Of a DNA stretch of 64,000 nt, positions 1 through 14,000 are shown piece after piece. Source of the DNA: Callaeas wilsoni (lineage: Eukaryota > Chordata > Aves > Passeriformes > Callaeidae); NCBI GenBank assembly GCA_013398955.1, contig VWPU01011872.1:62001-126000 (forward strand), in the 5' to 3' direction. The notes beneath the pieces were generated by a model. That model was not told the origin of the DNA. It saw only the letters and a program-made list of their open reading frames with translations, and made no database searches. How positions within the stretch are numbered: position 1 is the stretch's first letter; the number at the start of each line of letters is the position of its first letter. A program made the translations under genes and the position numbers.

Positions 1-3000
1 AAAAAAGAACATAATAGAAAAAAACCCCACAACACCTGTGCTTGAAAACAAACAAACAAACCAGGAAATAAATGGCAAGCTTGGCTTACCTCCAAATTTT
101 GCAATCACCTGAGGGTCCCAATCGTTTGAGTGTAGATCCCTCAGCACCCTCAGACACAGAGTTTGTTTTGTAAGCTCAGATCACTCTTCAGGACTCTGGT
201 GTTGGTTTTACTGCCTATAAACATGGAATAATTTCGCTGAACCTGGAGAAGCTGTTGGGGATTCATTTTAGTATGGGCAGCTATGTGGATAGCTATGGGA
301 TTACTTAATATTTAAACAAATTAATCTTGTTGTTTCATCCTTTTTATTTTTGGCAAAGCTTTGTTAGTATCAAGTATGCAACAGGCAGGTGGGCAGCCCT
401 GCAAAAGGTCACCTGTCATTTCTTATTGTGCCACTCTTTCCTTTTGTGTCAACTCTGTTAATCTTTAATCATTGGGGCAATAGATAAAGAAAGGAGGTAA
501 ACAAGCTGGAAGTCAGTACAAAAATGGGAGAAAAAGCAGGGAATGGGGGAACCACTCTCAGAGCCTGACCCTGGAGACCAGACCTGCAGTGAGACTTGGA
601 GAGCAGAGTGGGAAACTAAGAAATTGAAGAGCAGGCCGGAGTGGAAGAAAGATGGGTTGGAAGGAAGGAAAGCCAACGGATGGGAACATCCATGATTTAT
701 AAGCCACCTGCACGTGGTGGGCAAGGGGAAGGTGTCCTGCACTGATGCATAGATGGAGAATAATGATATGAATAGAGGAACACTGAAGAGCCTGCCCAGA
801 GGCTGTTGAAATGAATGGAAAGAGTTTGTTGGACATTTGAGTCCTCAAAAGCTGAACAAACACTTCCCACCCACTAAGCCACCCCCAGATGTTGTCACTC
901 TAAGCGTGTATCAATTTGACATTTTAAGATGAATATTCTGTATTCAGTGGCTCTCACTCTGTACTTTTGGCACTTTCTAGTGGTCCTGAGCGCTCCTTCT
1001 GAGCACAACTTGTTTTCCCTCTCTCATTTGTAACCACGCCATGAGGGAGCTGTGTATACACAGTGCTCTTACCTATTTTTCTCTGAGTGGGGAGTCATGG
1101 AGTGGCTGCTGTACATGATTGCCTGTCAGGCACCAATTAGCAATCCATTCAGAGTCTCTGAAGCTGTGATCCACAGCCAGGAGAGAGTTTGAGAACACTT
1201 GTTTTGAATTATCCTGCACAAATCTCATGCCATAGATCTACAGCAAAATGAGATCATATCCCCGTGTCTTTTAAATATCAAGACATCCAGGTATGCTTGT
1301 TTTTGAACAAACAAAAACAAACTTGGAGTGAAGCTTTTCTTGTGTAAAGCAGTTTCTTTGACAGTATGTCTTATAAATTAATTTAACTCCATCTGAAATA
1401 TGATTTGCTTTTATGTCTCAAACGACAATGACATGAGTATTTCAGTTGTTAGAATATAGAAGTTAAACTATTGGTTGCTGAGTTCTTAAAGGCGTTACTG
1501 ATGTGAGTATTTCAGTTATTTTTTCCAACCTCTTTTCTCAAAGGCAAAGAGAAGCCTCTTAGCATTTCTAAAGCCCAGCTTGTCAGTCTGTTGCTGTCGC
1601 TGAAGTTTATATGTTAAATCTTCAAATCAATACTGAGACTTCTTAGCTAACCAGTTCTCTAACTTTAGGCAGGGAGCAGAAGAAGAAAACAAAGTCCCTG
1701 AACTACAGGGACTACAGGTAGAAAGTGAGGCTGCGGGGGGCTTCTAATGTGCTCTGAAAGCTGAGTGCTTAAAGCAATCAAAGGTAGGGAAAATCTAAAA
1801 TAATATCTTCAATAACAATCTGTTAATTTGCAAGGACAAGGAGAAGAGCAGCCCTTGGTTGCATTGCTAAGTTTAAGAAATCTGCAAAGCACCAAAGCAA
1901 GAGGGAATCCAGCAATTCCCAGGGCTCCCGGCTCACTCACTAGCTGACTTGATGAGCCTCTTTGATCTGGTATTGACATCATATCAGATCTCCTGCACTG
2001 TTTTGCCCACTTGCCAAAGCCAGCTTCCCAGAAGCGAAAATGTGCGTTCCTTTCCTTGGGGTAATTTGAAACATTGACATGAAACAGACCTCTCGCTCTT
2101 CCTCTGCTGTGGCCTGCCTTTTGAGTAGTTCCTTCACTAGTGTCTCCTTAAAAACACTTGGAGGTCAGTGCCAGGCTGGAATTGCAGTGTTCTTGTCTAT
2201 TGTGAGTGATGCAATGATTGGGTATTAAGTGTATGAATAGCAAGAAGAGAAAAGAGAGAATATATAAGTTGGTTTGGGAGCCTGGGATTCAGACATCCAG
2301 GGTTTTTTAGATATCTTGTATAATGAACATAGACTTCATTAACCATTTTTGGCTACTCACAGGTTGCTATACTACACAGAATACTCACTGTTGTTTCAGT
2401 GATACATGAAATTTTCATGGTGAGAAAGACATGATACGTTTCCAGTACAATGTAACACATGGAAAGAAGCCAATGAAAAAAAGTTCCTCTTCTCTCTGCA
2501 AAGGAATTTTTGACACTGGAAATAAAAGTATAATCTAAGTTAATGGCAAGCTCAAGTACCATGTCTGCACAAATGCCAAAACAGCATGGGAAATATGCTG
2601 CTCTCTTCCCAGCTAGCATTCCAGATCTACTTGCTAAAGAGCATCTCAGGCCCTCTTATATTCCCTAGACTGTAATGTTGACCCTGTTTTTACTTGATCC
2701 AGCAGTATTAGGCATCTTTAGAACCCAAATTTCCTCCCCTCTCCCTCCCCTACCACTATTGGCTGCCATAGCTTTTTCATAGGGATACTGGACAATAAAC
2801 TCACATGAATTATTAGTGCCCAAAAGTGAGCTACCCCATGTAACTGTGCACAAAGAGACATCTGTTTTGGGAAGGAAGTGCAGCAAATATGGGTACCTCA
2901 GGAGTTTGGGGGCAGTGGCTGGATTTCTTTTACTACCCTCTCTCCCTTTTGGACATCAGTTGGCCAAGATTTTGCTCCGTAGTTGGTGTATGTTTCTCTC

Positions 3001-5234
3001 TCATTTAGTCAGCACTGCTGGGGAGGAAATATGGCTGGAAAAGTAGTGCTTTAAAAAGTTACAGTGGCAAAACTTCCCTTAACCAAATGGCTAGTCATTA
3101 ATCTTAAATACAAGTATCAGGAGGAAAAATATCTTTGTTGGGGGTCAGGAGTAAAGGCATCCAGGTTGTTTGTGAAATATTAAAAGCTAGAGTTCACCGG
3201 GCATCTGTCTTGTGCATTTTAATTGTATCTCCATGAACCTGAACTGTGGGGCCCTCAGCGAGCCCTGCTCAGTTGTGCTGGCTCACAAAGTTCAGGGCTG
3301 GGTTGTAAGTCGTTTTTATTTAGCACCTAGTGACAGCAAGTACTGTAGGTAGAGAAACATTAAGTGCCACTTAAATCTGTTCCTCTACATCTTATTAGGA
3401 ATATACCGGAGTGATACTCTGTCTCTGAATTCACAGAGACTCATTAAAGAGTCCCCCTTGGCCTTTTCTAACACATACCTGACTGTGCCACTGGAGACTC
3501 CTCAGCTTCCATCCAGCACTCCGCAGTGACTGCTCAAATCCAACATCAGCACACCACAAAGTCAATGCTACCAATTATTGATTGGGAAAACCTCGATGTT
3601 CTTGGCTGTGCCAAGACAGAAGCCAAGGGTAACACTGGTTTGGAATCAGCAAATGTGTCTAAAAAGGACTGCTGAAGTCGCACATGTTTTCTGAAAGCAC
3701 ACCTGGACTAAATCTAAGTGCTGAATGTGCCGGGGTTGGGATCTGTGTACAAGTGCATCCATCAGGACTCACTTCCTTTTCAAAGGTCGAATGAGTTTTT
3801 TCTTTGCCTGCCCTGGGAAACTTGTCCAAAACATTAGGAAACAAAATAAAATACCAAAGGTGGGCTTTTCTTGGGTGAGCCCGTCCCTAGAGAGAAAGCA
3901 ATCGCTTTGATCTTTTTGCCCAAGCTGCTGAAGTCCATTTGAGCTGGCTGAGAGAGGCTTGGTGCACTGTTAATGCAGTGAAATGTAGCACAAGTATTTG
4001 TTATTGCAGCAAGTATCAAAGGAGGCAGGACGACTTTGCCACTTACTATAAAGTGTTGCCATGAAAATGGAAATGAATGCTACAGGGGTCTGTTCCCTCT
4101 GAATGCACAGGGGAGCGAGGCGCTGAAGGGTTGCTTTCATTATACCATTAACAGGGCAAGTTACTTGTTTTCTTTTTTCCTCCATCCCTCTTCAAAAGCG
4201 CAGGGGCTTGAGGCTCGTTCTTTGGGTCAGCCAGGCAATGCTGTGTGTTCCCTGCCAGCCGGGGTAGTAAATCCCACTGCTGTTCCCAGATGCCGTCCCT
4301 GGGCCCAGCAGAAATCCATCCCTCGTTGTCATTCCAGCTGCACTTTCTCCGCGGGGAGACGGCAGTCACCCGTTTGGCGAGGAGGGGCAAGCTGTAATGT
4401 CTAGCCAGAAACATCCACCATAAACCATCGCTTCCTGTTATGACACTCATGTGTCTAAACTTATTGATTTATTTGGGCAGAACTGTCTAACCTGCTCGAG
4501 GAAGAGTGGACTCAGCAGGTACTAAGTCGTGTAACAACAGGAAGCACCAAAATACAGCCCACAGTGTTAGATCTGGGAATGAGTTTCAGTTTAGATTTAT
4601 TCTTTAAAAGCTATCCCATGCGTTTCCCAGAAATATCTTCCCCATTTCCATTTTTTCTTCCATTTTAAAAATTATTATTAGTATTCATATCATCCAGGTA
4701 TAGCTTTTTCATTTGTGTATTTCCCTGATTAGCAGCATAGAAATTTTAGAAATTGCAAATCTGGAACTTGGGCCACCAAGGATAAAAGGGAGAGTATTCT
4801 GTTTTGATTTCTACATCTGTCTTGATTAGGGAATTCTTTCTTTGTCTGGAAGCAATGTGATCTGGTTGTTAGAAAAGTGAAGATGGACCTTGGGGACACT
4901 TGAGTTCTTTCCTGGCCCTGTCACTCAGTCAGATTCTTTACACCTAAACCCACCCTTTGGGTTTATTAGTGGGTACAAGAACACCTATCCAGCTTTCCCG
5001 TGTGCTGGGAAACTTAATTTATATTTCTCAAGCTCTTTCAATTTATCAAACCAGAGAGCTCGTATAAAGCATGTAACTACTGATTTTTAAAGGTGTAAGG
5101 TAGTTTTCCCCCCTATGAACATTAATTTAAGTTGATCCCATTTGATGTACAATCACACACTATTTTTTTTTAGAAAATATTGACTTTAGAAATTCGCTGT
5201 GAGTTACAATCTTTACACCTGTAAATAATAATGT
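1..5234. other. Non-coding stretch, no gene recognised
   Basis: This is ordinary AT-rich DNA with stop codons scattered in all frames. The only open frame above 120 codons (4036-4404, + strand) has no recognisable domain and no splice-site support, so I do not call it. A small GC-richer spot lies near 4340-4385. Two short similar segments (the 'gagtatttcagtt' motif near 1436 and 1506) are too short to be called a repeat family. I see no transposon end, RNA gene or promoter. Confidence 0.6.
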
Positions 5235-5311
5235 CTTGTATATGTGAGCATATATGTGTGTGGTCATATATGTCTGTATATATTTATATATGCATGGTTA
5301 TACACACACAA
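5235..5311. repeat. TA/TG-rich microsatellite-like tract
   Basis: An interrupted run of TATG, TGTG, TATA and finally ACACACAC dinucleotides. It is too impure for a single-unit microsatellite. It looks like a decayed alternating purine-pyrimidine tract, of the sort common in vertebrate intergenic DNA. Confidence 0.6.
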
Positions 5312-7999
5312 GCAAGAGAAGAGATAGTCTTTCCAAATAGTCTGGAAAATCTCCGGGACTCCACAGCTGGCAGTGCATTTCTTTTATTTAAGGAAAACTT
5401 ACGCAAAAAGCTTATGTGCAGTCAAAAACTTCCCAGCTCTAATTAATTAATATGAAGTGTAAACAGATCATGAAATATTTTTTAGTGCTTAATACATAGA
5501 AATGTCCTGTGTTGATGCTAATGAAAAAGTAATGCCTGGAATATTTCACATTGCAGGGCCTGGGGACACAGATCCATGGAAAAGCAATTCATACCAAACT
5601 GCTTTACAAGTGCAAAAATTCTGTTAGCCTAAAGCTACAGCACTACATAATTGTACAGGGGGAAAAAAAAAGGCAGAAAAAAACCAAAACCAAACCATCC
5701 CTCCTCTGCCCTGTGTTTGCATTTATTTCAAGCTCTGGTAATGGGTCATTCTCTCAAAAAATGATGACACCAATATTTCAGCAGAAAGGATTTTTAATCT
5801 ACCATATTCTCAGTGTAATCTGGACAGGTCCTCATTACCTCACTGCATAGTCTGTCATTCCAGCTGATTCTTGAGATCTGATCAGTGCAAGAGAAGTTAA
5901 GGAAATGTCTGAAGACCATGAAAATCCAACTCTCTCCCCTGGAGAATAGTCTCTTAATTGTAATAGCCCATTTTAATCATTGTGATTGTTTAAAATATTA
6001 TGAACAGAGGGAAATAAGGAAGATAATTGTAGTTCAGCAGCCACAATCTTTTGTTATCACCTAAGCTTATTGGAGATTTAGCTGTGTATAGTCCCAATAC
6101 TTCCTTCACATACCAAGTGGCCTTAATTATGTGGGCAGCTAGAATTCCTCTTGAGAGAGAGGCTTGGATAGCAAAACAGCAGGTAAGAAATGCCTCTTCC
6201 TTACTTCTTTGTTTCTTCCCAGTCCCCTGTAGCTAAGGCTGCATATGTGGCTGTCTCTGTCTTTGTGACACTTTAAATGTGAAACAAGTAATTTAGTTGA
6301 AAATTTTCTGTTATTTTTTTTACATGCTTCATATGCTGGGTTAAAATCCATTAGCATATAACAAAAATCAGAGCAGATGTAGTGCAACAGATTCCTTAAG
6401 GGAGTCCATATTTTTACATATTTTGTAATAAGGAAACTGTCACTCCCAGATGGTATCTAGCTAATACTGGTGGTTTGCTTGCTGATAACATACTAAAAAA
6501 TAAAATTAATTGTATTCTATTTGATGACAATGAAGCCATTATCATATATAATTCACTCTTAAAGCAAACGTCCAAATGATGGTCCCTTGCAATAACTAAG
6601 CTTTACCAGTCTCTGTGCCTGTCCCTTCTCTTCTACCTCAAAAATTCTTTCAGAATTTGTTGCAGCAGAAACCTCCAGCTGCAAAGTGTAACAGCCGTTC
6701 ATTAGCAAAGCTGGAAACCAGTGTTAATTTGTGCAGGGAATCTGGGCCAGCGGTACCTCAATGCTCTTACCACGGGCTTCATCCTTCACCAGTGGTTCCC
6801 AAAGCGCTCTGGTTTGGGTGTTACCGTTATATATCACAGCAAAGGGGAACAATTAACCTTTGCAATAATGCCACTGAATGGTGCCTGTCTGGTAATGGGC
6901 TTGAGAAGTGCAGGAATTATCCAGAGCTGATACTTCATGTGAAAATGAAAATCAGTAATCCAGGGTTTTACACAAACACGCAACACTGATCTGTAGAATA
7001 TGTGCGATATAAAGCTAAGATGATCAAAATATTTTAAAAAAAAATCTGAAAGAAATAAATTTTTTTCTGATAAAACTGCTTAACTCCTTTCTTAGGTGAA
7101 AACTTCAAGATCTGTTATAGACTGGTCAGTTACAACCTAAAAAGATAATGGTTGAGTTCACATGAATTAAGGTTTTTTAGTGAGATTTATTGACATGAAA
7201 CACCAGAATGAGCAGCTCAGAAGAACTTTCTTTGCGTCTTTCTGTCCTGCCACAAAAATACACAACTTTTCAGGAAATTGCCCTTGAGGTTGAGGTAGTA
7301 TGGGAAAAAACAATATGGGAATGAAGAGTTTTCATTCTCAAAGTCGACCTTGGGCAGGGAGTGTTGGCTTTCCCAACACCTCCTGGGGACAGCAGCACTG
7401 GTTCCCCAGGCCACAGATAATTCGTAGGTGTTGATACCAGTTGGGAAATGGGAAAACTGGGACAGGGGGTGAAGTGACTTTTACACAGAGCTGGAACCCA
7501 TGTCTGAATTCCCAGTTCATTGGCCTGTTTCTCCCAGTGGTGTTGGAAACGAAAAACAATCTAGCTGTGCAAAAGAGAGAGTCTGTCAGGACTGACTCGT
7601 TTAAATAACTATTCAAGGAAACATCTAACTTGGTAATTATTATTTCTCATCTCTGGATGACTGTAGAGCAATATGGGGAGGCACGCTGTCTGAAGGGTCT
7701 AAAATGTGCCTGGCTGTGTTCGTTCTAGTTTATTTATGCTTTTAGTTTCACTTCCTTTCTGGTATAAGCACAAAGTGCTCAGAAGAGGAACAGATGACTG
7801 CATTTCCATTTGGAGAGTTGGTAGAGGAGGACAATGTTGCAGCCATTTCTGTCACATGGGAAGTGATTTTACATGCTCTCAGGCTATTGCCTCAAGTTGG
7901 GAACTCCATAAAACTATGTAATGCTACTGGCAGACATTGCAGAGGGAACAGATCTCTTAATACACGTGTAATTTCAAGTAAAACATTATTTAATTTAAG
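5312..7999. other. Non-coding stretch, no gene recognised
   Basis: AT-rich with no recognisable gene or transposon. One segment at about 6035-6180 is open in frame and ends in CAGCAG|GTAAGA, a good splice-donor match, but its upstream side lacks a convincing pyrimidine-rich acceptor. I therefore treat it as a coincidence and list it only as an observation. The A/T homopolymer runs here are short. Confidence 0.55.
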
Positions 8000-8002
8000 A
8001 AA

Positions 8003-8048
8003 ATCACAGACCAGTGCTTGGAAAGAACTATGTAAATCTTAGCCACCT
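8003..8048 (-). mobile_element. Possible CR1 LINE 3'-end relic
   Basis: The segment begins 'aatcacaga' and continues with 'ttggaaagaact' and 'aaatctt'. These are the same blocks, in the same order, as the reverse complement of an avian CR1 3' end (aatcacagaat...ttggaaaagacct...aagatcat). Only about 45 bp are alignable and divergence is high. If correct it is an old, heavily 5'-truncated copy in minus orientation. It could be a chance resemblance. Confidence 0.3.
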
Positions 8049-11000
8049 CTTGTCCTCTATCTTCAGTTAGAAGGTTCTTAGTAATCAGCAAGCATTATTT
8101 CACTTCATTTTTCCTATTTTATTTTGATTTCTTATATTCTGTTTTAGAAATGAAACAGCCTTGTAGATATAGCGAGAAAGTAGTGACTTTTCATTTCCTG
8201 GGTGGAATGTGTCCCAGGCTTTAATCTTTTCCTTCAGTTCAAGAAGTGAAGAGTTTTCTTCCCCACTCTTCCTCTCCTGGTGTCTCACAAAACCTCTTCT
8301 TATAAGTTTGCAGCCTCAAAAGGAAGAATCTCATGAAATAACTGCTCCTATCACATTTCAATTATCTGGTGACTAAAATGGCTCAGAGATTGTCCACAGT
8401 CATCCGGAATTTTGTGATTTGTGTAACAGATTTTCTCAAACAGAATTTACCCAGCTTCAAATGCTCTGAACTCACTTTTTAATCCTTGTCTTCCACAGTA
8501 TCAGGTATTACCTCTTTGCTCTTTTTCTAATGCGTTAAGTACCAGACAACTATAATATTTTATTTAGAGTGATTTGCATTCAAACTTCAAATATCCCTTG
8601 AATAATAAAATATTTACATCTTTGAACTTTACTTCTGTATGTTAGCTGGCATTATAAGATGTACCTACAGAGGACACCTGCCAGAAAAAGCATCATTGCG
8701 TCTGTGTTTGTGGACCTCAAGTCGTACCTTTTCTCTCCTAGCCTTCCTCATTAAGACATCACAGCTGATGTGTTTTCTCCTCTGTGTTTTAACGCCTGAG
8801 CAGAAGATGTATTTTATTCATGATTTGGTAGGAAATGTGTCTGGTGGGAAGGAATTTGGACACCATTAAAGCAACCTGAAATTCCACCGTGGACGCTGGG
8901 AGGGAGCTCTTTTTCTTAGCCACATAAAGCATCTGCTTAAATTCTCAAGTGTGGAACGTGCAGACTTGTTAGGCAAGATTTTAACAGACTGTTTGGCACT
9001 GAGTGTAATTTTCCCAAAGACCTGGCAGTGGAAATAGTTGAAATAATGGTTTGTCAAATACTCATCAAGAAAAATGGTAATTGATACCTCCTCTGAATCG
9101 AGCACCACACAATACCGGAAAGGGAACGGGCATTTCCTGTTTCTTCCCTAGTCAAAAAGAGACTTTTCCCAAGAGACTGCTAATGTTAGATTAGATTTGT
9201 CCCACCTGTAGGACTAATCTGCCAGGTAGATTAGTTACTGTCATACTGTATTTGTTGAGTATTTCACGGAGTGATGTGTGGCTCCACAAGCCTGTCGTAT
9301 ATTCTTTGTGCCAGCATTGCTAGATGCCCTTTTACCAAATGCCATTTTGAACCCCACAGCAACATTTGTGTTCTGGTGTCTTTCTTTCCTTTGTTTCGTG
9401 AAGTTTCTGGGTTCAGTCGAGCTCTTCAAGCCAGCATGGGGACATGAGGATAAAGCACAGCTGTGGCTGTGGGACCGGAGCGCCAGCTGGCCGCGGTGCT
9501 GCCCAGCATGGAGGGGCTGCTGGGTGAAGCCAATCTGAACTTTTGCAATAAATATTAAAGAGACCACAACTTTGAATGGATTTGGAATCTGAAACCAGAA
9601 ACCCAATCTAAATGTCAGAGCTGGTCCCTATCTGCAGACTAAACTGAACTGAATGTTCAGACCCCAGCTTTGGCAAAGAAATGAAAGCTGTAAATCCAAA
9701 TCTGCTTTTTGTATTTCAGCCCCTCTTGTGATGCTAATAATACTTTGCCCTTTCACAATCTCCAATATTTTAGAAACTATGAAATGATTTATCAAATGAG
9801 TCATACTTCCCAGTCAGACTCAAATGAACCAGTTTGCTGGAAATATCACCCGAACGCAAGGGCAGGACTGGGCTGTGGCTGAATTTCTGCTCTCTTGGTA
9901 GCTGTGTGGATACCAGGACTGTAAAGTTTTGTCTGTATCTCTGTAACTCTTCCAGAGCAATCTCTGTGTGTCAGAAGGCCCAGCTCCGTGTGCCTTGGAT
10001 TCCCAAAACTTCGAAGGTGCAGGTGTCTTCACATTGACTCATTCCTCTGCTTCTGCCCAAAGGCTTCGGCAGAGAACAGGACAGAGCGGTGGAAGCTCTT
10101 GGTGCAGCAGAGTCAAGTTTGCTTTGTCACTGAGAGCCTGCCCCAAATATTTGGTGTACTAAAAGATTTGCCTGGGGCTCTGAGGGGAGTGAGTGGCAGA
10201 GCTGAGGCTGAAACACAGAACTGCTGAATCCATGTGTTCCTCTGAGCCTTTATGTTCAGAGAAAAAAGGATTATTTAGCATCAAAGGTACCAGTAGTAGA
10301 TACAGGGCATCTTCATTCATCATGAATAATGCTGTTAGTGAGAAATAATAGTATTCCTTAGTATTGATGACAATATATTGAGCATTAGCGAAGCCTTCTG
10401 CTAGGAGAGTTATCTAGTGAAGTGAATTATGGAATTTTACTACCTGAGTACAAGGACTGATATAAATGATCATCTCTGTGGCAATGAATTGGTTTAAAAA
10501 GGCTTCATAAGAACTTGCCTAATGCTCATAAATTAACATTAAGTATGAGATGGGTTATCTAATCACATGCTTTCAGGCAAATTCCTTTTTAATATGTATG
10601 TACACTGCTGCTGGAAATACAGAAGATATATCAGAGGAGATATTTCATGCCATAAATGGTTACGTTTGATAACTCTGTATTATTTTCATCATTTTTGTCA
10701 GTTACAGAATTTCTTTCTTGTAGAAATCAAAATTTCTACACAGAATCCGTGTTAAAATAACATTTAGAGATAACTTTAACCCTTTATATGCCTGTGACTT
10801 CAGACTAAGGCTGGAATTTCACTGATCCTTTGATACGAAATACTGGAATAGCGGGTTCATTTGTTTAAACTAAAAGTAGGGTTGAGTCACCGAGCTGCTG
10901 CACATTTTCTGCAAACTGCTGAGAATCAGGAGCATCCCAGGGCGTATCCAGTGCAGCTCTTGGGATGTTTGGTAAACAATGCCCCTGATTGGCACCCCCA

Positions 11001-14000
11001 AAAAACTTTGGTGGGAAGACTTGGTGTCTACACCAAAAGCTATTCTGAACTATTTTAATGCAGGGCATATTAAGGTCATAGATTTAATCAGAGAAGAGTA
11101 GGCTATCCAAAATGCAGATACCTCATTTTCTGTCTGCTGGAATAGCTGGGTAAGGGAACATTGGGGGACCAGGTTAAAGCTGATTTTTTTTTCCCTGTAG
11201 CACATACCACTGCCTTCTGGGCAGTGCCACAATGAAAAACACCAGCTCAGGTCAGTGTTTCGAGCTCTAAACAGGGGCATTTACTGTTCTTTGTGGTGCT
11301 TGTGATTCAAAAAATTCCCTTCTCAACCTGATGGAGATCTGCAGTAGAAAACTGCTTCCACCTGTTGGAGTGACTTGAATTTTAAGCTGGGTTAACTGTG
11401 GAGCCCCATTTGGAAATAGTTTGTAAAATGCTTGAATCCTCTGGAGGTGGTTGTACTATACACCTTGTAGTTGCTGAACATTTCAAGACTTAAACTTTAT
11501 CTCTAAGTTAATCACCTGGGGATCAAGCTACAGGACTGGATAACAGTTTTACTAATCAAAACAATTTTCTGAATATTGTTGAGTTCCAGGGACTTTTCCC
11601 TGCCATCTGAAAACACAGTGAGAGGACGCCAAGAGCAGAATTATAAAACAAACTTTTTAAATCATGTTGTACTTGGAGTTTGATTTCCTAGTCTGTACAG
11701 TGAGCAATAATAAACTAATTATGATTAAACTGATAAGGAGGACTCTAAGAGTCAGCCAGGAAAGTCTTTCATAAATAACCAAGAAGGAATGCTTGGTCTC
11801 ACAGTTGACATACATCAGACAAGCTTCTTTTTGCCTTTACAGAGAGAGCTCTTTTAAAAAAAAATACTCAAAAACGTCCAAAAACCCCCAAACAAAAACA
11901 AGTCCAAACCAGTGGAATAAAATATGTATTGTTAGAATTAAATAAATCCCATTTTATCTGAAATCGCATGACATCTTTCTGACCCCACAGAACTGGCTCT
12001 CAGGCACATTGAAGCAGCACTATTACTGATGCTGTTATGTAGCAAAACTCTAGACTTAGACTTCCTAAGAGAGCAAATAGTTCGGCTCTGGGTTTCTGTC
12101 TTTGGCCTATTTTGAACAGTATTTGGGTTTCACAGTTATAACTGGGCACAATTTATTCAGCTTAATACATGAACATTTCTTCCCGATAGGTTGGGTCAGC
12201 TGTGAGGTTTAATCAGTGTTCAGATTTCTGACATGCTGCTCAGGGGCATATCATCTGAGCAAATAAACAACCCAGGAAAGGTCTGTATACCACGGGGATG
12301 ATGTGGGATTGCAGGGGATCAGTTCCACTCAGGTGTTTGTGGTGGTAGTGCCTTTTCATGGCAGATAAGAGCTGACATTTAGCGTTACACCCTGTATGGC
12401 ACCAATGTGTATAAAACAAACAGTTATTGTTGTTTCCCCTTTGGAGCACTCTTGTCTAAAGGACTGAACTGAATATGTTTGCTTCTCTTTGAAGCATGCA
12501 GATCCTTCCCACTAATGTTGAAAAGGTTTGGTCTCTTTTATAAAAGGAGCATATTTTTAGCTCTTCTTCATTTTATAGAGAATTTTCATGCTGAACCTGC
12601 CTCTGGGTAGTCCTATTCTAGTTCTTTTTTCTAAATAGCTCCAAATTAAGGCCTCTGATTTCCACTAGCCAGTGTTACAAGAACAGTAATGGGGACCAGA
12701 ATCTTCTTTTTCCCTTGCTGTCCTATCCATACTTGACGGTTCTTTAGAGAAGAAGGGGCATTCAGCCAAGGAATGAAACCTCGAGGCAACCATATCAGCC
12801 TCAAAGATTTATTTATTTAATTAAGTCATCAGCAGGATGGAAAAATACTCTCAGTTGCCAGAGAGAACCATTCCAAGCTCAGGGAGGGTCAAAGTGCATG
12901 CCTGCAAGTTATATGTTACCAGGACTTGAACGAGAGGCTTCACAAAATTCTGCCCTTTGGTCTGGAGCAATGATGTTGTGGGTGCATCACTGAGCGAGGA
13001 GAGCGAGAAGGGCTGGGAAATGTTCAGGTTTGCTCTCCCACTGGAGTGATCCTTCCTTAGAACTCGCTCAGCAGCTGCTTTGATGTCGAGAAGCATCACT
13101 GGACGTACTCACACAGCCAGCCTGGAAAACATTGGAGGACAGGAGTGAGTGGGACCACTTCAGCCAGTGAGAGCAGCCTCCTGCCACAGGAGACAACTAC
13201 GTGGTTGGTGTGATGTCCTTCAGAAATGGCTCAGTTCCCTCGGTTCCCAAGTTCTGCACCACTTGCCTCTATTGCCAAGGCAGTGACAGGGGACTCACAA
13301 TTCTCCGTCTCATACAGCTGGAGAAGTTGCTGCCACTGAGACATCAGTGGTCCAAAAAAAAATCCCCAATCCCTTTATCAGGAAAGCTCTCAGAGGGCTG
13401 GGGGGTGAGCGTTCCAGTCAGTGCAGCCAGAGACACAGCCCAGCACCAGCAGGCACCTCCGTGCCTTGGCTCTTCATCTGGTACAAATTGGCCTCGTTCT
13501 TCTGATCTGGCTCTGCATTAAATATTACTGCTGGACAATGTTTGCTGTCATTTCAGATAGGACTGAACATTTTTAAGGAAGATTTGGGAAGTACGTATTG
13601 CCTCAGACAAGTTCTAGTAAATAGCTCGTGTTTGTTGCTCTTCCCCAGTGGGAATGCTTCTGAAGTTTAGAGACAAAAAAATCCTCTGGCAGGAGCAATT
13701 TAGTAAAGCCAGGGTGTATTTTAGCAGAGCTTCTCAACTTTCCAGTCAGTACCATTGTTGATTTTTAAATAAGTCTTGCAAGCCTCACTCTCAGCTCTTT
13801 AATGCTGCTCTTATTGGCTTCATTTGTCTCTCTGAGGGGTGTGTTGCTGCAATATTTTCCTGTTCCAGGACTGCACCATTTTCTCATGCAAATTAATCTT
13901 GTTAATCTCACAGCCATGCAGTCCTTTAGCTAAGTTCTCTTTGCTCAATGAAACATGTCAAATGCACTCAAAACATAGAGGAGTTTTTCAATAATCGATT

